A stretch of 64,000 bases of DNA, taken from contig NZ_NPBY01000021.1 of NCBI RefSeq assembly GCF_002272015.1, positions 148,418 through 212,417 of the forward strand, read 5' to 3'. Positions 1-8,450 of the stretch are shown in pieces. Source of the stretch: Paenibacillus campinasensis. GTDB lineage: Bacteria > Bacillota > Bacilli > Paenibacillales > Paenibacillaceae. The position numbers and the translations under genes were made by a program. Numbering within the stretch: position 1 is the stretch's first letter; each line of letters opens with the position of its first letter. The notes beneath the pieces are model-generated. The model did not search any database. It worked only from the letters and a program-made list of their open reading frames with translations, and had not been told where the DNA came from.

Positions 1-900
1 GTGCTTAACGGGCGGAAGAACGTAGGCCGGGAAACGAGAGAGCGTGTGCTGCAAATCTGCTCAGAGCAAGGGTATTTCGCGAGCAAATCATCAAAATCCG
101 ATAAAAGCAACACCATTATATTTGTGTTCAGTGACTTTGACCGCGATTATTATTTGAAAATTATTAAGGGAATCAGCCACTGTCTGAATGAGAATGGGTA
201 TGATCTGATCATTTGCACGAACAAATCAAGTGCGAATTTTATGCGAAGCAAATTTGCAAGCGGTACCATAAGCCTGGATCGGCATATGACAGACGAGGAT
301 TTGATCTCGGTCGCAACGCCGCAGTTTCCGATTGTGCTCATGGACCGCATCATTAACAATGATTTCGCTAATACTAAAAGTGTCATCGTTGACAATTACC
401 CGGTGATGTGTGAGATGGTGCAGACATTGGTAGACAAAGGCTTCAGACGCTTCGGGTTTATCGGAGGCCTGGAGTATACGCTTGACCACAAGGAGCGGTA
501 CTCGGGATTCATCGATACGCTGAAGAAGAACGGGATTGAATTTGACAGCCGGAACTATTTCCATGGCGATTACAGCGAGAACAGCGGGTACCAGGCAGCC
601 AAAATTTTGGTGCTTGGCAACACCCTTCCAGATGTGCTTGTATGTGCTAATGACAATATGGCGCTGGGCGCGATCAAGGCGTTTGAAGAGCATGGAATTC
701 GGGTACCAGAGGATATATCGATCACCGGCTTCGACAATTCGGATGCGGCGGCTATGGCCGGCCTGACTACAATATCCATTCCACGATATGAAAGCGGGTA
801 TTTAGCAGCCAAGGAGCTGCTCGAGATGATCAAGGGGACGGCGAGGAAAGAACCGTTCAAGCTTAATGCCACCATTCAGTGGAGAAAAAGTGTGAAATAA
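1..900 (+). CDS. LacI-family transcriptional regulator, 5' end cut off by the window
   Basis: The product begins at VLNGRKNVGRETRERV, which in LacI proteins is the second half of the DNA-binding headpiece (recognition helix end and hinge). About 20 N-terminal residues, including the first HTH helix, therefore lie upstream of the window, and the GTG at base 1 is an internal Val codon. Residues 35-299 form the periplasmic-binding-like effector domain, with the typical segments VLMDRI, FGFIGG, PDVLVCANDNMALGA and DISITGFDNSD. It probably represses the sugar importer downstream, whose promoter carries repeated operator-like boxes. The effector sugar cannot be read from the sequence. Confidence 0.93.
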   Translation: MLNGRKNVGRETRERVLQICSEQGYFASKSSKSDKSNTIIFVFSDFDRDYYLKIIKGISHCLNENGYDLIICTNKSSANFMRSKFASGTISLDRHMTDEDLISVATPQFPIVLMDRIINNDFANTKSVIVDNYPVMCEMVQTLVDKGFRRFGFIGGLEYTLDHKERYSGFIDTLKKNGIEFDSRNYFHGDYSENSGYQAAKILVLGNTLPDVLVCANDNMALGAIKAFEEHGIRVPEDISITGFDNSDAAAMAGLTTISIPRYESGYLAAKELLEMIKGTARKEPFKLNATIQWRKSVK

Positions 901-936
901 CAGTACTTCAAATTTTTTGTAAAAAAAGGTGGTGTT

Positions 937-1069
937 TTTAGTAAAAAAATCGTATAATTTTACTTACGGTTAATTAATTTTTTATGAAAACGGGTACATT
1001 TTTATTGACATTGAGATAAAATGACCATATGATTGTTATGTAAACGTTTTACTAAACTGTTTTACTAAA
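937..1069 (+). promoter_or_regulatory. Repeated LacI/CcpA-like operator boxes around the importer promoter
   Basis: The 11-mer GTTTTACTAAA occurs twice (1046-1056 and 1059-1069), and its inverted form TTTAGTAAAA lies at 937-946 upstream of the -35 box. The first copy overlaps GTAAACGTTTTAC (1040-1052), a near-palindrome with the central CG typical of LacI-family and cre sites. The arrangement brackets the promoter and would suit looping repression by the LacI protein. The match to a strict cre consensus is imperfect. Confidence 0.5.
1005..1033 (+). promoter_or_regulatory. Sigma-A promoter of the first sugar importer
   Basis: A consensus -35 box TTGACA (1005-1010) and a near-consensus -10 box TATGAT (1028-1033) are separated by exactly 17 bp, about 65 bp upstream of the lipoprotein start. 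Operator-like boxes lie just downstream, so it is probably repressed by the adjacent LacI protein. Confidence 0.8.
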
Positions 1070-1098
1070 AAAAACGACCATAGGGGGAGGCATACAAG

Positions 1099-2364
1099 TT
1101 GAAGAAAGTAAAGAAGATGCTGAGCTTATTGACAGCTACAGCTTTAGTGGCAACGTTGGCGGCCTGCGGTTCACCTCAGAATGATACGGGAGCTGCGAAT
1201 GGCGGGGGTAACACGGACGGTGAGAAGCTTAAGAAGATTACGATCTTCCAATCTAAAGTAGAAATTACGGAGCCTCTGGAGCAATTGGCAAAGACATATC
1301 AGCAAGAGACAGGCAATGAAGTGGAGGTTTGGGGAGCTGCGGGTGACGCTTACATGCAGCAGCTGGTCGCAAGACTGGGCAGTAACCAAGGTCCTACCAT
1401 TTTCAGCGTAGCTCAGGGCCCTGAGGCGGAGAGACTGAAATCGTATCTGACCGATTTGAGCGATGAAGAGTTCGTACAGAACATCGCGCCGGATATGGAA
1501 CTTAAAGACGAGGATAAAATTGTCGGCATTCCTTACGGTGTAGAAGGCTTCGGTCTTGTATACAATAATGAGCTGGTGAATCCTTCGGATATTACGGACC
1601 TGGATTCCTTCACGAAGTTCCTGGAGCAGATGAAAGCTGAAGGCAAGAACGGACTGAGCTTGTCCCAAGAAGCCTACTTCCTGATTGGGCACATCCTGAA
1701 TACGCCGTTTGCGCTTCAACAGGAGCCGCTTGAGTTTATCGATCAGCTGAACAAAGGCGAAGTGAAGATGGCAGACACGCCGGAATTCCAGGAATGGGCA
1801 AAATTCATGGAAGCGATCCGCGCACATGCTACCAACCCGATGGAAATCAAATATGACACTCAAATGGGTGACTTTGCTACAGGAAGAACAGCGATGGTTC
1901 ACCAAGGTAACTGGAGCTTCACCATGCTTGAAGACTTTGAAGACTTCGGTTCCAATGTTGGCATGATGCCGTTCCCGCTGGCCGGAAACGACAAGATTGC
2001 GGTTGGCGTAGCAAGTTACTGGGTTGTTAACAACCAGGCTGATGCTGAAGAAGCCAAAGCTGCAAAGGCTTTCCTAAACTGGCTGTTCACAAGTGAAACC
2101 GGTAAAAAAGCGATTGTAGACGATTTCAAATTCATCCCGGCGTTGACCAACATTGAAGCAGGCAACCTGGATCCGCTGTCCGAAGCGGTGCATGAAGCAA
2201 CCTCCAGCGGACAAACGATTCCTTGGGCGCTGAACTACTTCCCGGCTGGTATCATCACCAATGACCTGGCTCCGGCAACACAGGAGTTCTTCATGGATAG
2301 CAGCATTTCCGGTGAGCAATATCTGCAAAAGCTGGATGAAGTGTGGGCGAGAGCAGCAAGCTAA
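1099..2364 (+). CDS. Sugar ABC transporter substrate-binding lipoprotein
   Basis: This is an extracellular solute-binding protein of family 1 (421 aa). The N-terminus has KK-rich residues, a hydrophobic stretch and the lipobox LAAC, so it is a lipoprotein anchored outside the membrane at Cys23. A Ser/Gly-rich linker follows, then the two-lobed binding fold (ITIFQSK near residue 50, VGIPYGVEGFGLVYNNEL near 140). The start is TTG at 1099, chosen because GGGGGAGG lies 8 bases upstream. It captures an unidentified sugar or oligosaccharide for the two permeases downstream. An intrinsic terminator separates it from the permeases and probably lets the binding protein be made in excess. Confidence 0.92.
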   Translation: MKKVKKMLSLLTATALVATLAACGSPQNDTGAANGGGNTDGEKLKKITIFQSKVEITEPLEQLAKTYQQETGNEVEVWGAAGDAYMQQLVARLGSNQGPTIFSVAQGPEAERLKSYLTDLSDEEFVQNIAPDMELKDEDKIVGIPYGVEGFGLVYNNELVNPSDITDLDSFTKFLEQMKAEGKNGLSLSQEAYFLIGHILNTPFALQQEPLEFIDQLNKGEVKMADTPEFQEWAKFMEAIRAHATNPMEIKYDTQMGDFATGRTAMVHQGNWSFTMLEDFEDFGSNVGMMPFPLAGNDKIAVGVASYWVVNNQADAEEAKAAKAFLNWLFTSETGKKAIVDDFKFIPALTNIEAGNLDPLSEAVHEATSSGQTIPWALNYFPAGIITNDLAPATQEFFMDSSISGEQYLQKLDEVWARAAS

Positions 2365-2390
2365 GTAACGTAACACCCTTTATAAAAAGA

Positions 2391-2443
2391 CAAAAGCCTA
2401 ACCTCGCTTGTTAGGTGGAGCGTTAGGCTTTTGCTTTTTTTTC
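2391..2443 (+). terminator. Intra-operon terminator between binding protein and permeases
   Basis: A perfect 12-bp stem (2391-2402 paired with 2422-2433, CAAAAGCCTAAC with its complement) is followed by GCTTTTTTTT. It lies within the importer operon, so partial read-through would give less permease than binding protein. Confidence 0.85.
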
Positions 2444-2597
2444 TAAGTCTGAAACACACAAATCAGAGCTTTTTAAATGCAATCAAGGTTTGATGCCCTT
2501 GTTCTTGTAAGGGAAGGATAGGGGAACTGCTCCTTGGTCCGAAACTCGAGGCTTGATTGTATTTAAAACGAACTTAGCGAGAAGGAAGGTATGGGTT

Positions 2598-3470
2598 ATG
2601 CATAGAAAAGACAAAGCTTGGTTCGCCCTATTTACAGTACCGCTACTGTTTATTTTTTCAACCGTGGTCATTATACCGTTCATTATCGGTATTATATATT
2701 CCTTCGTGAATTGGGATGGCATCCCGGCGAATCCGAAGGTATTTGTTGGCCTGGATAACTACGTCCAGCTGTTTCAAGATACACGGTTTTTGATGTCGGC
2801 ATGGCATACGGTACAGTTTACGCTGCTGGCTTTGATATTGGTGAACGTGCTCGGGCTGGCTTTTGCCCTTCTGGTGACGACGAAGCTTCGGAGCCGCAAT
2901 GCCGCGCGCACGATGTTCTTCATGCCGAACCTGATCGGCGGTCTGATTCTCGGTTACATCTGGCAGTTTATTTTTACAGATGCGTTCAGAAATATGGGTG
3001 AAATGACAGGCTGGGGAGGCATCTTCTTCAACTGGCTGCTGCATCCGCAGTTTGCGCTGTATGCGCTCGTCGTTGTTTTTGCTTGGCAGCTTGCCGGTTA
3101 TACGATGATTATCTACATTGCCGGTATTCAAGGGATTCCGGATGAATTGATGGAGGCCGCCAAGGTGGATGGCGCGAACATGGGTCAGCGCTTGCGGAAG
3201 ATCGTATTCCCGCTCTTGATGCCTTCCTTTACGATCTGTTTGTTCCTGACGCTGTCCGGAGCATTCAAAATTTACGATGTGAACCTGTCCTTGACCAAGG
3301 GCGGACCGAACAATGCGACCGAGATGTTTGCGATGAACATCTTTAATGAAATTTTTGCTTACGGAAACTACGGACTCGGTCAGGCTAAAGCGATTATCTT
3401 CTTCCTGATTGTAGCCGGACTGACATTAACCCAAGTGATCGTGACGAAGAGAAGAGAGGTGCAGATGTAA
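2598..3470 (+). CDS. Sugar ABC transporter permease (MalF type)
   Basis: This 290-aa membrane protein has about six hydrophobic segments, the first near residues 8-30 (ALFTVPLLFIFSTVVIIPF). The EAA loop that contacts the ATPase is visible as EAAKVDGANMGQRLRK in the C-terminal half. The ATG at 2598 is preferred over a TTG at 2553 because AAGGAAGG lies 8 bases upstream and the protein then starts at the usual position relative to the first transmembrane segment. It forms the channel heterodimer with the next gene, whose ATG overlaps its stop codon by one base (TAATG). No ATPase gene is present nearby. Confidence 0.92.
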   Translation: MHRKDKAWFALFTVPLLFIFSTVVIIPFIIGIIYSFVNWDGIPANPKVFVGLDNYVQLFQDTRFLMSAWHTVQFTLLALILVNVLGLAFALLVTTKLRSRNAARTMFFMPNLIGGLILGYIWQFIFTDAFRNMGEMTGWGGIFFNWLLHPQFALYALVVVFAWQLAGYTMIIYIAGIQGIPDELMEAAKVDGANMGQRLRKIVFPLLMPSFTICLFLTLSGAFKIYDVNLSLTKGGPNNATEMFAMNIFNEIFAYGNYGLGQAKAIIFFLIVAGLTLTQVIVTKRREVQM

Positions 3471-4306
3471 TGAAGAAAACAGGCAAGTGGGCACTTGATA
3501 TTCTGCTGTTACTCTTTTCGCTGGTATTCTTGTCCCCGATCTTCATTATGGTAATCAACTCGTTCAAGAACCGCGCGGAGCTGTATGAGAACGTACTGGC
3601 GCTGCCATCGTCCTTCAGCTTTGAGTATTACCGGTCGGCGATGGAGAGAATGAACTTCTTCACGGCGCTTGGCAACTCGCTGTACGTCACGATTACCTCG
3701 GTTATTATCGTGATCATCCTGGCCTCCATGACCGCATGGATGCTCGTCAGAACAGACAACAAGCTGAGCAAGATCATCTTCTTCACTTTCGTGGCAACGA
3801 TGCTCATTCCGTTCCAGACGCTGATGATGCCGCTGATGCAGGTGATGGACTGGATTCGCAGCACGCTGCACATTCCGATGCTGAATACGCATGAAGGTCT
3901 GATCTACATGAACGTCGGATTCTCATCCAGTATGGCGGTGTTCCTGTACCATGGATTTATCAAGTCCGTGCCGGTCGCGCTGGAAGAGGCGGCAACGCTC
4001 GATGGCTGCTCCAAGTTCGGCGTGTTCTGGCGAATCGTGTTCCCATTGTTGAAAAACATCACGGTGACCGTAGCTATCCTGAACGTGATCGCATTGTGGA
4101 ACGACTACCTGCTGCCGTCCCTGACCTTGTCCGACGTCGGACTGCGGACGATTCCGCTCTCCACGTTCTACTTCTTCGGACAGTTCACGATTGTGTGGAA
4201 CCAAGCGATGGCGGGATTGACGCTGACGATTATCCCGGTTGTCATCTTCTACATGTTCGCTCAAAAGTACATCATCAAAGGGATCGCCGCGGGTGCGGTG
4301 AAGTAA
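3470..4306 (+). CDS. Sugar ABC transporter permease (MalG type)
   Basis: This 278-aa inner-membrane protein of the carbohydrate uptake 1 family has an N-terminal transmembrane segment at residues 8-28, the EAA loop EEAATLDGCSKFGVFWR, and the characteristic C-terminus QKYIIKGIAAGAVK. It is translationally coupled to the preceding permease through a TAATG overlap, so the two are made in equal amounts. A strong terminator at 4342 ends the operon. The substrate is unknown. Confidence 0.92.
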   Translation: MKKTGKWALDILLLLFSLVFLSPIFIMVINSFKNRAELYENVLALPSSFSFEYYRSAMERMNFFTALGNSLYVTITSVIIVIILASMTAWMLVRTDNKLSKIIFFTFVATMLIPFQTLMMPLMQVMDWIRSTLHIPMLNTHEGLIYMNVGFSSSMAVFLYHGFIKSVPVALEEAATLDGCSKFGVFWRIVFPLLKNITVTVAILNVIALWNDYLLPSLTLSDVGLRTIPLSTFYFFGQFTIVWNQAMAGLTLTIIPVVIFYMFAQKYIIKGIAAGAVK

Positions 4307-4341
4307 TCCGGATGGTGTGGTGGGCAGTCAACATGCTATGC

Positions 4342-4377
4342 AGCCTGCTCCTTCTTGATGAAGGGGCAGGCTTTTTT
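4342..4377 (+). terminator. Terminator of the first importer operon
   Basis: AGCCTGCTCCTTC pairs with GAAGGGGCAGGCT around a short loop and is followed by TTTTTT. The stretch from here to the trxA promoter (about 4378-4580) holds nothing I can support. Confidence 0.85.
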
Positions 4378-4583
4378 ATTATGGGGTGTCGGTTGTCTGG
4401 AACGGTATTCCTATTTTTTTCTTTTTCATGAATATCCCTTTTACTCAGGAAGTTGAGGGACGAGGGAGGGGCGATGGGAAGAGTATGTGAAATGCCGAAG
4501 TTGCTGTTTCTGTGCCACCTGACCGAAGGGGATAACGGTGCAAAGCGTCCGGTAAGCAAGCAACCGGTAAGCATAGAATGCAC

Positions 4584-4615
4584 TTGACCCTGACACCGAT
4601 GTCAGGTGTTATAGT
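4584..4615 (+). promoter_or_regulatory. trxA promoter with a MerR-type operator in a stretched spacer
   Basis: The -35 box TTGACC (4584-4589) and the -10 box TATAGT (4610-4615) are 20 bp apart, longer than the usual 17. The spacer is filled by a perfect inverted repeat, CCTGACA-CCGA-TGTCAGG (4589-4606). MerR-family activators bind such repeats and untwist 19-20 bp spacers. A merR-type gene lies two positions downstream, so this is probably its target. Confidence 0.72.
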
Positions 4616-4672
4616 GGGATCACCGTCATGGATAGGCATGACAGAAAAAAAGATAAGGCGGGTGTACTAACA

Positions 4673-4984
4673 ATGGCTATTGTGAATGTTACTGATGCGA
4701 GCTTTGACCGTGAAATAGAGAAAGGAACCGTGCTTGTAGACTTTTGGGCGACATGGTGTCCTCCTTGCAAGTTGATTGCCCCGATATTAGACGAACTGGA
4801 TCAGGAGATGCCCGATCTGAAAATCGTGAAAGTGGACGTCGATGACAATCCGGAAACAGCAAGCCGCTTCGGCGTCATGAGCATCCCGACACTCATCGTG
4901 TTTAAGAATGGCGAGGCGGTAGATAAAGTGGTGGGCTTCCGCCCCAAAGAGGCGCTGAAGGGGCTTTTATCGAAGCAGATGTGA
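4673..4984 (+). CDS. trxA: Thioredoxin with a WCPPC active site
   Basis: This 104-aa cytoplasmic dithiol-disulfide oxidoreductase aligns in memory with Bacillus TrxA along its whole length ([11 protein letters not shown] at the start, [19 protein letters not shown] with the cis-Pro, VGFRPKEAL near the end). The redox motif is Cys29-Pro-Pro-Cys32 instead of the usual Cys-Gly-Pro-Cys, which may shift its redox potential. The ATG at 4673 is chosen because AAGGCGGGTG precedes it; the in-frame ATG at 4628 lies only about a dozen bases after the promoter and has no ribosome site. It is followed by the MerR gene, which probably controls it. Confidence 0.93.
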   Translation: MAIVNVTDASFDREIEKGTVLVDFWATWCPPCKLIAPILDELDQEMPDLKIVKVDVDDNPETASRFGVMSIPTLIVFKNGEAVDKVVGFRPKEALKGLLSKQM

Positions 4985-5058
4985 CGAAAATGGAACACAA
5001 TGTTGCCGGTTTGATCTACAATGAGAGTTAGGCCAGACATCCACAGGAGGTGATCGGT

Positions 5059-5430
5059 ATGAAAATCGGCGAATTATCCCGTAAGACGGGTGTGAGCATT
5101 CGTTCCCTGCGTTATTATGAGCAGCAGAAGCTCATCACGCCCGTACGCCTGGATAACGGGTATCGAGAGTACAGTCCGTTTGCCGTCGAGCAGGTGAAGA
5201 CGATTCGTCTATATCTGGGCCTTGGCTTCACTACCGAGCAAATTGCCGGTTTTCTCCACTGCGTCCTCCAGAACAAGGAATCGTTCTGTCGCGAGATCCT
5301 TCCGATGTACAAATTGAAAATTGCCGAGCTGAATGAGCAGATTCAGCTGTTGACGATGATTAAATCGAATCTGGAAGAGCGGGTGCATTCGATTCTGGAG
5401 GAAAACGGGGGACTGGCGGGACAGCACTAA
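5059..5430 (+). CDS. MerR-family transcriptional regulator with two cysteines
   Basis: This 123-aa protein has the MerR winged-helix domain at residues 1-70 (MKIGELSRKTGVSIRSLRYYEQQKLI, then NGYREYSP) and a predicted dimerisation helix to about residue 112. Two cysteines, Cys68 and Cys77, lie at the start of this helix (HCVLQNKESFCRE), where MerR proteins often bind metals or sense redox state. The ATG at 5059 follows AGGAGGTGAT at ideal spacing; the upstream GTG at 5050 lies inside that ribosome site. Its target is probably the MerR-type promoter of trxA. A role as an oxidative or thiol stress sensor is inference. Confidence 0.9.
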   Translation: MKIGELSRKTGVSIRSLRYYEQQKLITPVRLDNGYREYSPFAVEQVKTIRLYLGLGFTTEQIAGFLHCVLQNKESFCREILPMYKLKIAELNEQIQLLTMIKSNLEERVHSILEENGGLAGQH

Positions 5431-5457
5431 CATTTATCCTAAGGTTGAAGGTGAGAC

Positions 5458-6633
5458 ATGGTGAGAGGTAACTACGCATCGATAAGTGCAGTTTCAACGG
5501 CAACGAACTATATTTTGGTGGAGGAAGACACAAGCACCCGGACCTATCGCACTTATATCAAACCGCGTGAATCGGGGCCCCTTGAGCTGAGGCTGTGGCA
5601 CAGCAATGCTGTCGATTCCACATGGGATGTCGGCGCGGTCGCCAAAGGGAGTATGCCGGGCGGTTCCTGGCGCATTGAAGCAGCCTATGTCGCGGATGGC
5701 GGCACAGACCGCAATGGGCAGGTTGTACCAGGGACCAGCGTTCAGGTTATGTTCGGCGGGCAGCCGGACAAGGAGGTCGCGCCAAGCGAGACATTCTGGA
5801 GTGACCCGGTGCAGATCGAACTGTCCGAGGGGCATGATCTGGCCTTTACTTGGACCATTACAACATCTTCTTCGGGTGCATCGGTGCCATACAATACCGA
5901 AGGACTGCTCGTATCAGCGTATGAGGCTGAGGGGAATCAGGCAAAGGACGGGCCTCACGATAAGTTCATCCCGGCGGCGAATCGCTTGGTCATGCCTGCC
6001 TTTATAGGATATGCCAAGCCGCAGGCCGAGCCGGTGAAGCAGCGGATCGTCTTCCTGGGGGACTCCATTACCCAGGGTGTCAGAACGGCTAAGGATGGCT
6101 ATACGTATTGGGTGGCCCGCATCGCGGATGGCCTTGGGCCCGATTACAGCGTATGGAATCTTGGTTCCGGCTGGGCCAGAGCGTATGATGCCTCGGCTGA
6201 CGGCCCCTGGCTCGCGAAGGCGGCTGAGGGGGATATTGTGGCTGTGGCGCTCGGGGTGAACGACATCGATATTGGAGCCAGAAGCTCCGAAGAGCTTCTG
6301 GGTGATTTAACCGCAATTGTTAAGCGGTTGAAGCAGAAGAAGAGGGATGCCGGGTCGGCAGTCCAGGTCATTCTCTTCACCGTGCCTCCGTTCAATTTTA
6401 CCGGGGATCGGGAAAAGGTATGGCGCACCGTCAATGAGGTGATTCGGACCCGTCCTCCTGAAGGGGTGGATGCGGTGTTTGATTTCGCTGAACTGCTGTC
6501 CTGCCCGGCCCCGGATGAACACCGGATTGAGCCGAAGTATATGAGTAATGCGGATGATCCGCACCCGAGCGGCCTCGCTGGCGCAGTGGTGGCGGAAGCG
6601 TTCCTGAAATGGTTCGCAGCTGCTTATCAGTGA
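5458..6633 (+). CDS. SGNH/GDSL-family hydrolase with an N-terminal beta-rich domain
   Basis: This 391-aa protein has no signal peptide. Residues 195-390 form an SGNH esterase domain: block I GDSIT with nucleophile Ser203, block III GVND with Asn268, and the catalytic DxxH (DDPHPSG) ending at His369. Residues 1-185 are predicted to be beta-rich and resemble the accessory domain of carbohydrate esterases, but I cannot name its family. A deacetylase or acyl esterase acting on sugars is the likely role. It begins 27 bases after merR behind GAAGGTGAG and may be cotranscribed with it. Confidence 0.85.
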   Translation: MVRGNYASISAVSTATNYILVEEDTSTRTYRTYIKPRESGPLELRLWHSNAVDSTWDVGAVAKGSMPGGSWRIEAAYVADGGTDRNGQVVPGTSVQVMFGGQPDKEVAPSETFWSDPVQIELSEGHDLAFTWTITTSSSGASVPYNTEGLLVSAYEAEGNQAKDGPHDKFIPAANRLVMPAFIGYAKPQAEPVKQRIVFLGDSITQGVRTAKDGYTYWVARIADGLGPDYSVWNLGSGWARAYDASADGPWLAKAAEGDIVAVALGVNDIDIGARSSEELLGDLTAIVKRLKQKKRDAGSAVQVILFTVPPFNFTGDREKVWRTVNEVIRTRPPEGVDAVFDFAELLSCPAPDEHRIEPKYMSNADDPHPSGLAGAVVAEAFLKWFAAAYQ

Positions 6634-6748
6634 GCGAAGCGGGAAGTCACAGTCGGAGTTGCCGCTGCCGCTGAAGTTAGCCGCTGTGGTTTCAGCTTCA
6701 GCTTCAGCTGCAGCCGCAGATACAGAAGCAGGTAGGCAGGCCGGGAAG

Positions 6749-8296
6749 CTAGAACCGCTCCGATACGAGCTTCGCCTGCGTGAACAGCAGCAGATAATCC
6801 CGGCCTCCGGCCTTGGAATCCGTTCCGGACATGTTGAAGCCGCCGAACGGATGAACGCCTACGAGCGCTCCGGTACATTTACGATTGAAATAAAGGTTGC
6901 CGACATGGAACTGCTTCCTGGCCAGCTCCAGATGTGCACGGTTGTTGGAGAAGACAGCGCCGGTCAGACCGTAATCGGTCTGATTGGCCATGGCCAGGGC
7001 TTCTTCGAATGAGCCGGCCTTCGTAAAGGCGACAACCGGGCCGAATATTTCCTCCTGCGATATGCGGGCCGCGCGGTCCACATCGGCGAATATGGTCGGT
7101 TGAATGAAATACCCCTCCGGGTCCCCCGGAAATCCCCCCAGCACCAGCTTGCCTTCCTGTTTTCCAATCTCCACATATTCCAAGATTTTGCGATACGCCG
7201 ATTCATCGATAACAGGCCCCACCTGCACTTTGGCATAGGCGGGATTGCCTACGACGAGCTTTTTGGATCGTTCCACGACCTTTTGCAATACTGACGCATA
7301 GACCTGTTCATGCACGATCGCTCTTGAGCAGGCCGAGCATTTCTGTCCGGAGAAGCCGAACGCGGAGGCGGTAATCGCGTCTGCGGCGAGTTCAAGATCG
7401 GCGTGCTCATCGACAATAATGGCGTCCTTGCCGCCCATTTCCGCAATAACGCGCTTGATCCATTGTTGCCCCGGCTGGATCTTGGCTGCGCGCTCCTGGA
7501 TGCGGAGCCCGACATCACGGGAGCCGGTGAAGCTGATGAACCGCGTCAGCGGGTGATCCACCAGGAAATCGCCGATCTCGTGCCCTGGCCCCGGCACATA
7601 GTTGACTACGCCCGGCGGCAGGCTGACCTCTTCCAGCAGCTCGACGAATTTGGCGGCGATGACCGGTGTGGCGCTGGCCGGCTTCAGCACGACCGTGTTG
7701 CCGGACACGAGGGCGGCCGATGTCATGCCTGCCATAATGGCGAGCGGGAAGTTCCAGGGCGGAATTACAATTCCGACTCCGAGCGGGATGTAGTAGAGAT
7801 GATTCTCCTCCTCGTCATGCGGTATCAACGGCTGAGGGTCGCTGAGACGCTGCATCTCCCGAGCATAAAATTCCATGAAATCAATCGCCTCTGCCGTATC
7901 GGCATCCGCCTCAGCCCGCGTCTTCCCGGCTTCGAGTGTCAGCAAGGCGGAGAATTCGAATTTGCGCCGACGCATTAGGGCAGCAGCCTTGTACAAGTAC
8001 CGGGCCCTTTCGTTCGGATCGGTATTCTTCCAGGATTCGAAAGCAAGCGCCGCTGCTTGAACCGCCTGCTCTGCCAATGCAGTGTCCGCCTGGGACACCG
8101 TGCCGATGACCTGCCTTTTGCGGGCTGGGTTAACCGAGCTGTGGGAGCGTTCTGTACGGATTTTGGCTCCGCCGATCACGAGCGGATAATGCTGCCCCAG
8201 GTTCGCCTCGGCTTGAGCCAGTGCGCTATCGTACTGCTGGTTGACGGAATCGTCGCTGAAATCGAGAAACGGTTCATTGTGATAAGCTGATCGCAT
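6749..8296 (-). CDS. rocA: 1-pyrroline-5-carboxylate dehydrogenase
   Basis: This enzyme oxidises glutamate semialdehyde/pyrroline-5-carboxylate to glutamate with NAD+, the second step of proline (and arginine) catabolism. The 515-aa length equals that of Bacillus RocA. The aldehyde dehydrogenase fold shows PPWNFPLAI, the NAD-binding segment VLKPAS, FTGSR, Glu286 in AEMGGKD and catalytic Cys320 in [13 protein letters not shown], plus the C-terminal [15 protein letters not shown]. An AAGGAGG site precedes the ATG. It is divergent from the proline dehydrogenase gene, so the two steps are probably controlled from the shared intergenic region (8297-8450). Confidence 0.96.
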   Translation of the reverse strand: MRSAYHNEPFLDFSDDSVNQQYDSALAQAEANLGQHYPLVIGGAKIRTERSHSSVNPARKRQVIGTVSQADTALAEQAVQAAALAFESWKNTDPNERARYLYKAAALMRRRKFEFSALLTLEAGKTRAEADADTAEAIDFMEFYAREMQRLSDPQPLIPHDEEENHLYYIPLGVGIVIPPWNFPLAIMAGMTSAALVSGNTVVLKPASATPVIAAKFVELLEEVSLPPGVVNYVPGPGHEIGDFLVDHPLTRFISFTGSRDVGLRIQERAAKIQPGQQWIKRVIAEMGGKDAIIVDEHADLELAADAITASAFGFSGQKCSACSRAIVHEQVYASVLQKVVERSKKLVVGNPAYAKVQVGPVIDESAYRKILEYVEIGKQEGKLVLGGFPGDPEGYFIQPTIFADVDRAARISQEEIFGPVVAFTKAGSFEEALAMANQTDYGLTGAVFSNNRAHLELARKQFHVGNLYFNRKCTGALVGVHPFGGFNMSGTDSKAGGRDYLLLFTQAKLVSERF

Positions 8297-8450
8297 AAGG
8301 AGGCCTCCTTGATAAGAGTTACTCTATGTTGATATGTATGTCTTCTTGCATGACGACATGATTTTTGCATATGTGTTAAGGGGGAGGTTTTTACACCCGT
8401 GAAGGAAGTAAGGGGCTTCTTTTCTTACCTTGCAAAGGAGGAGCTTGGCC

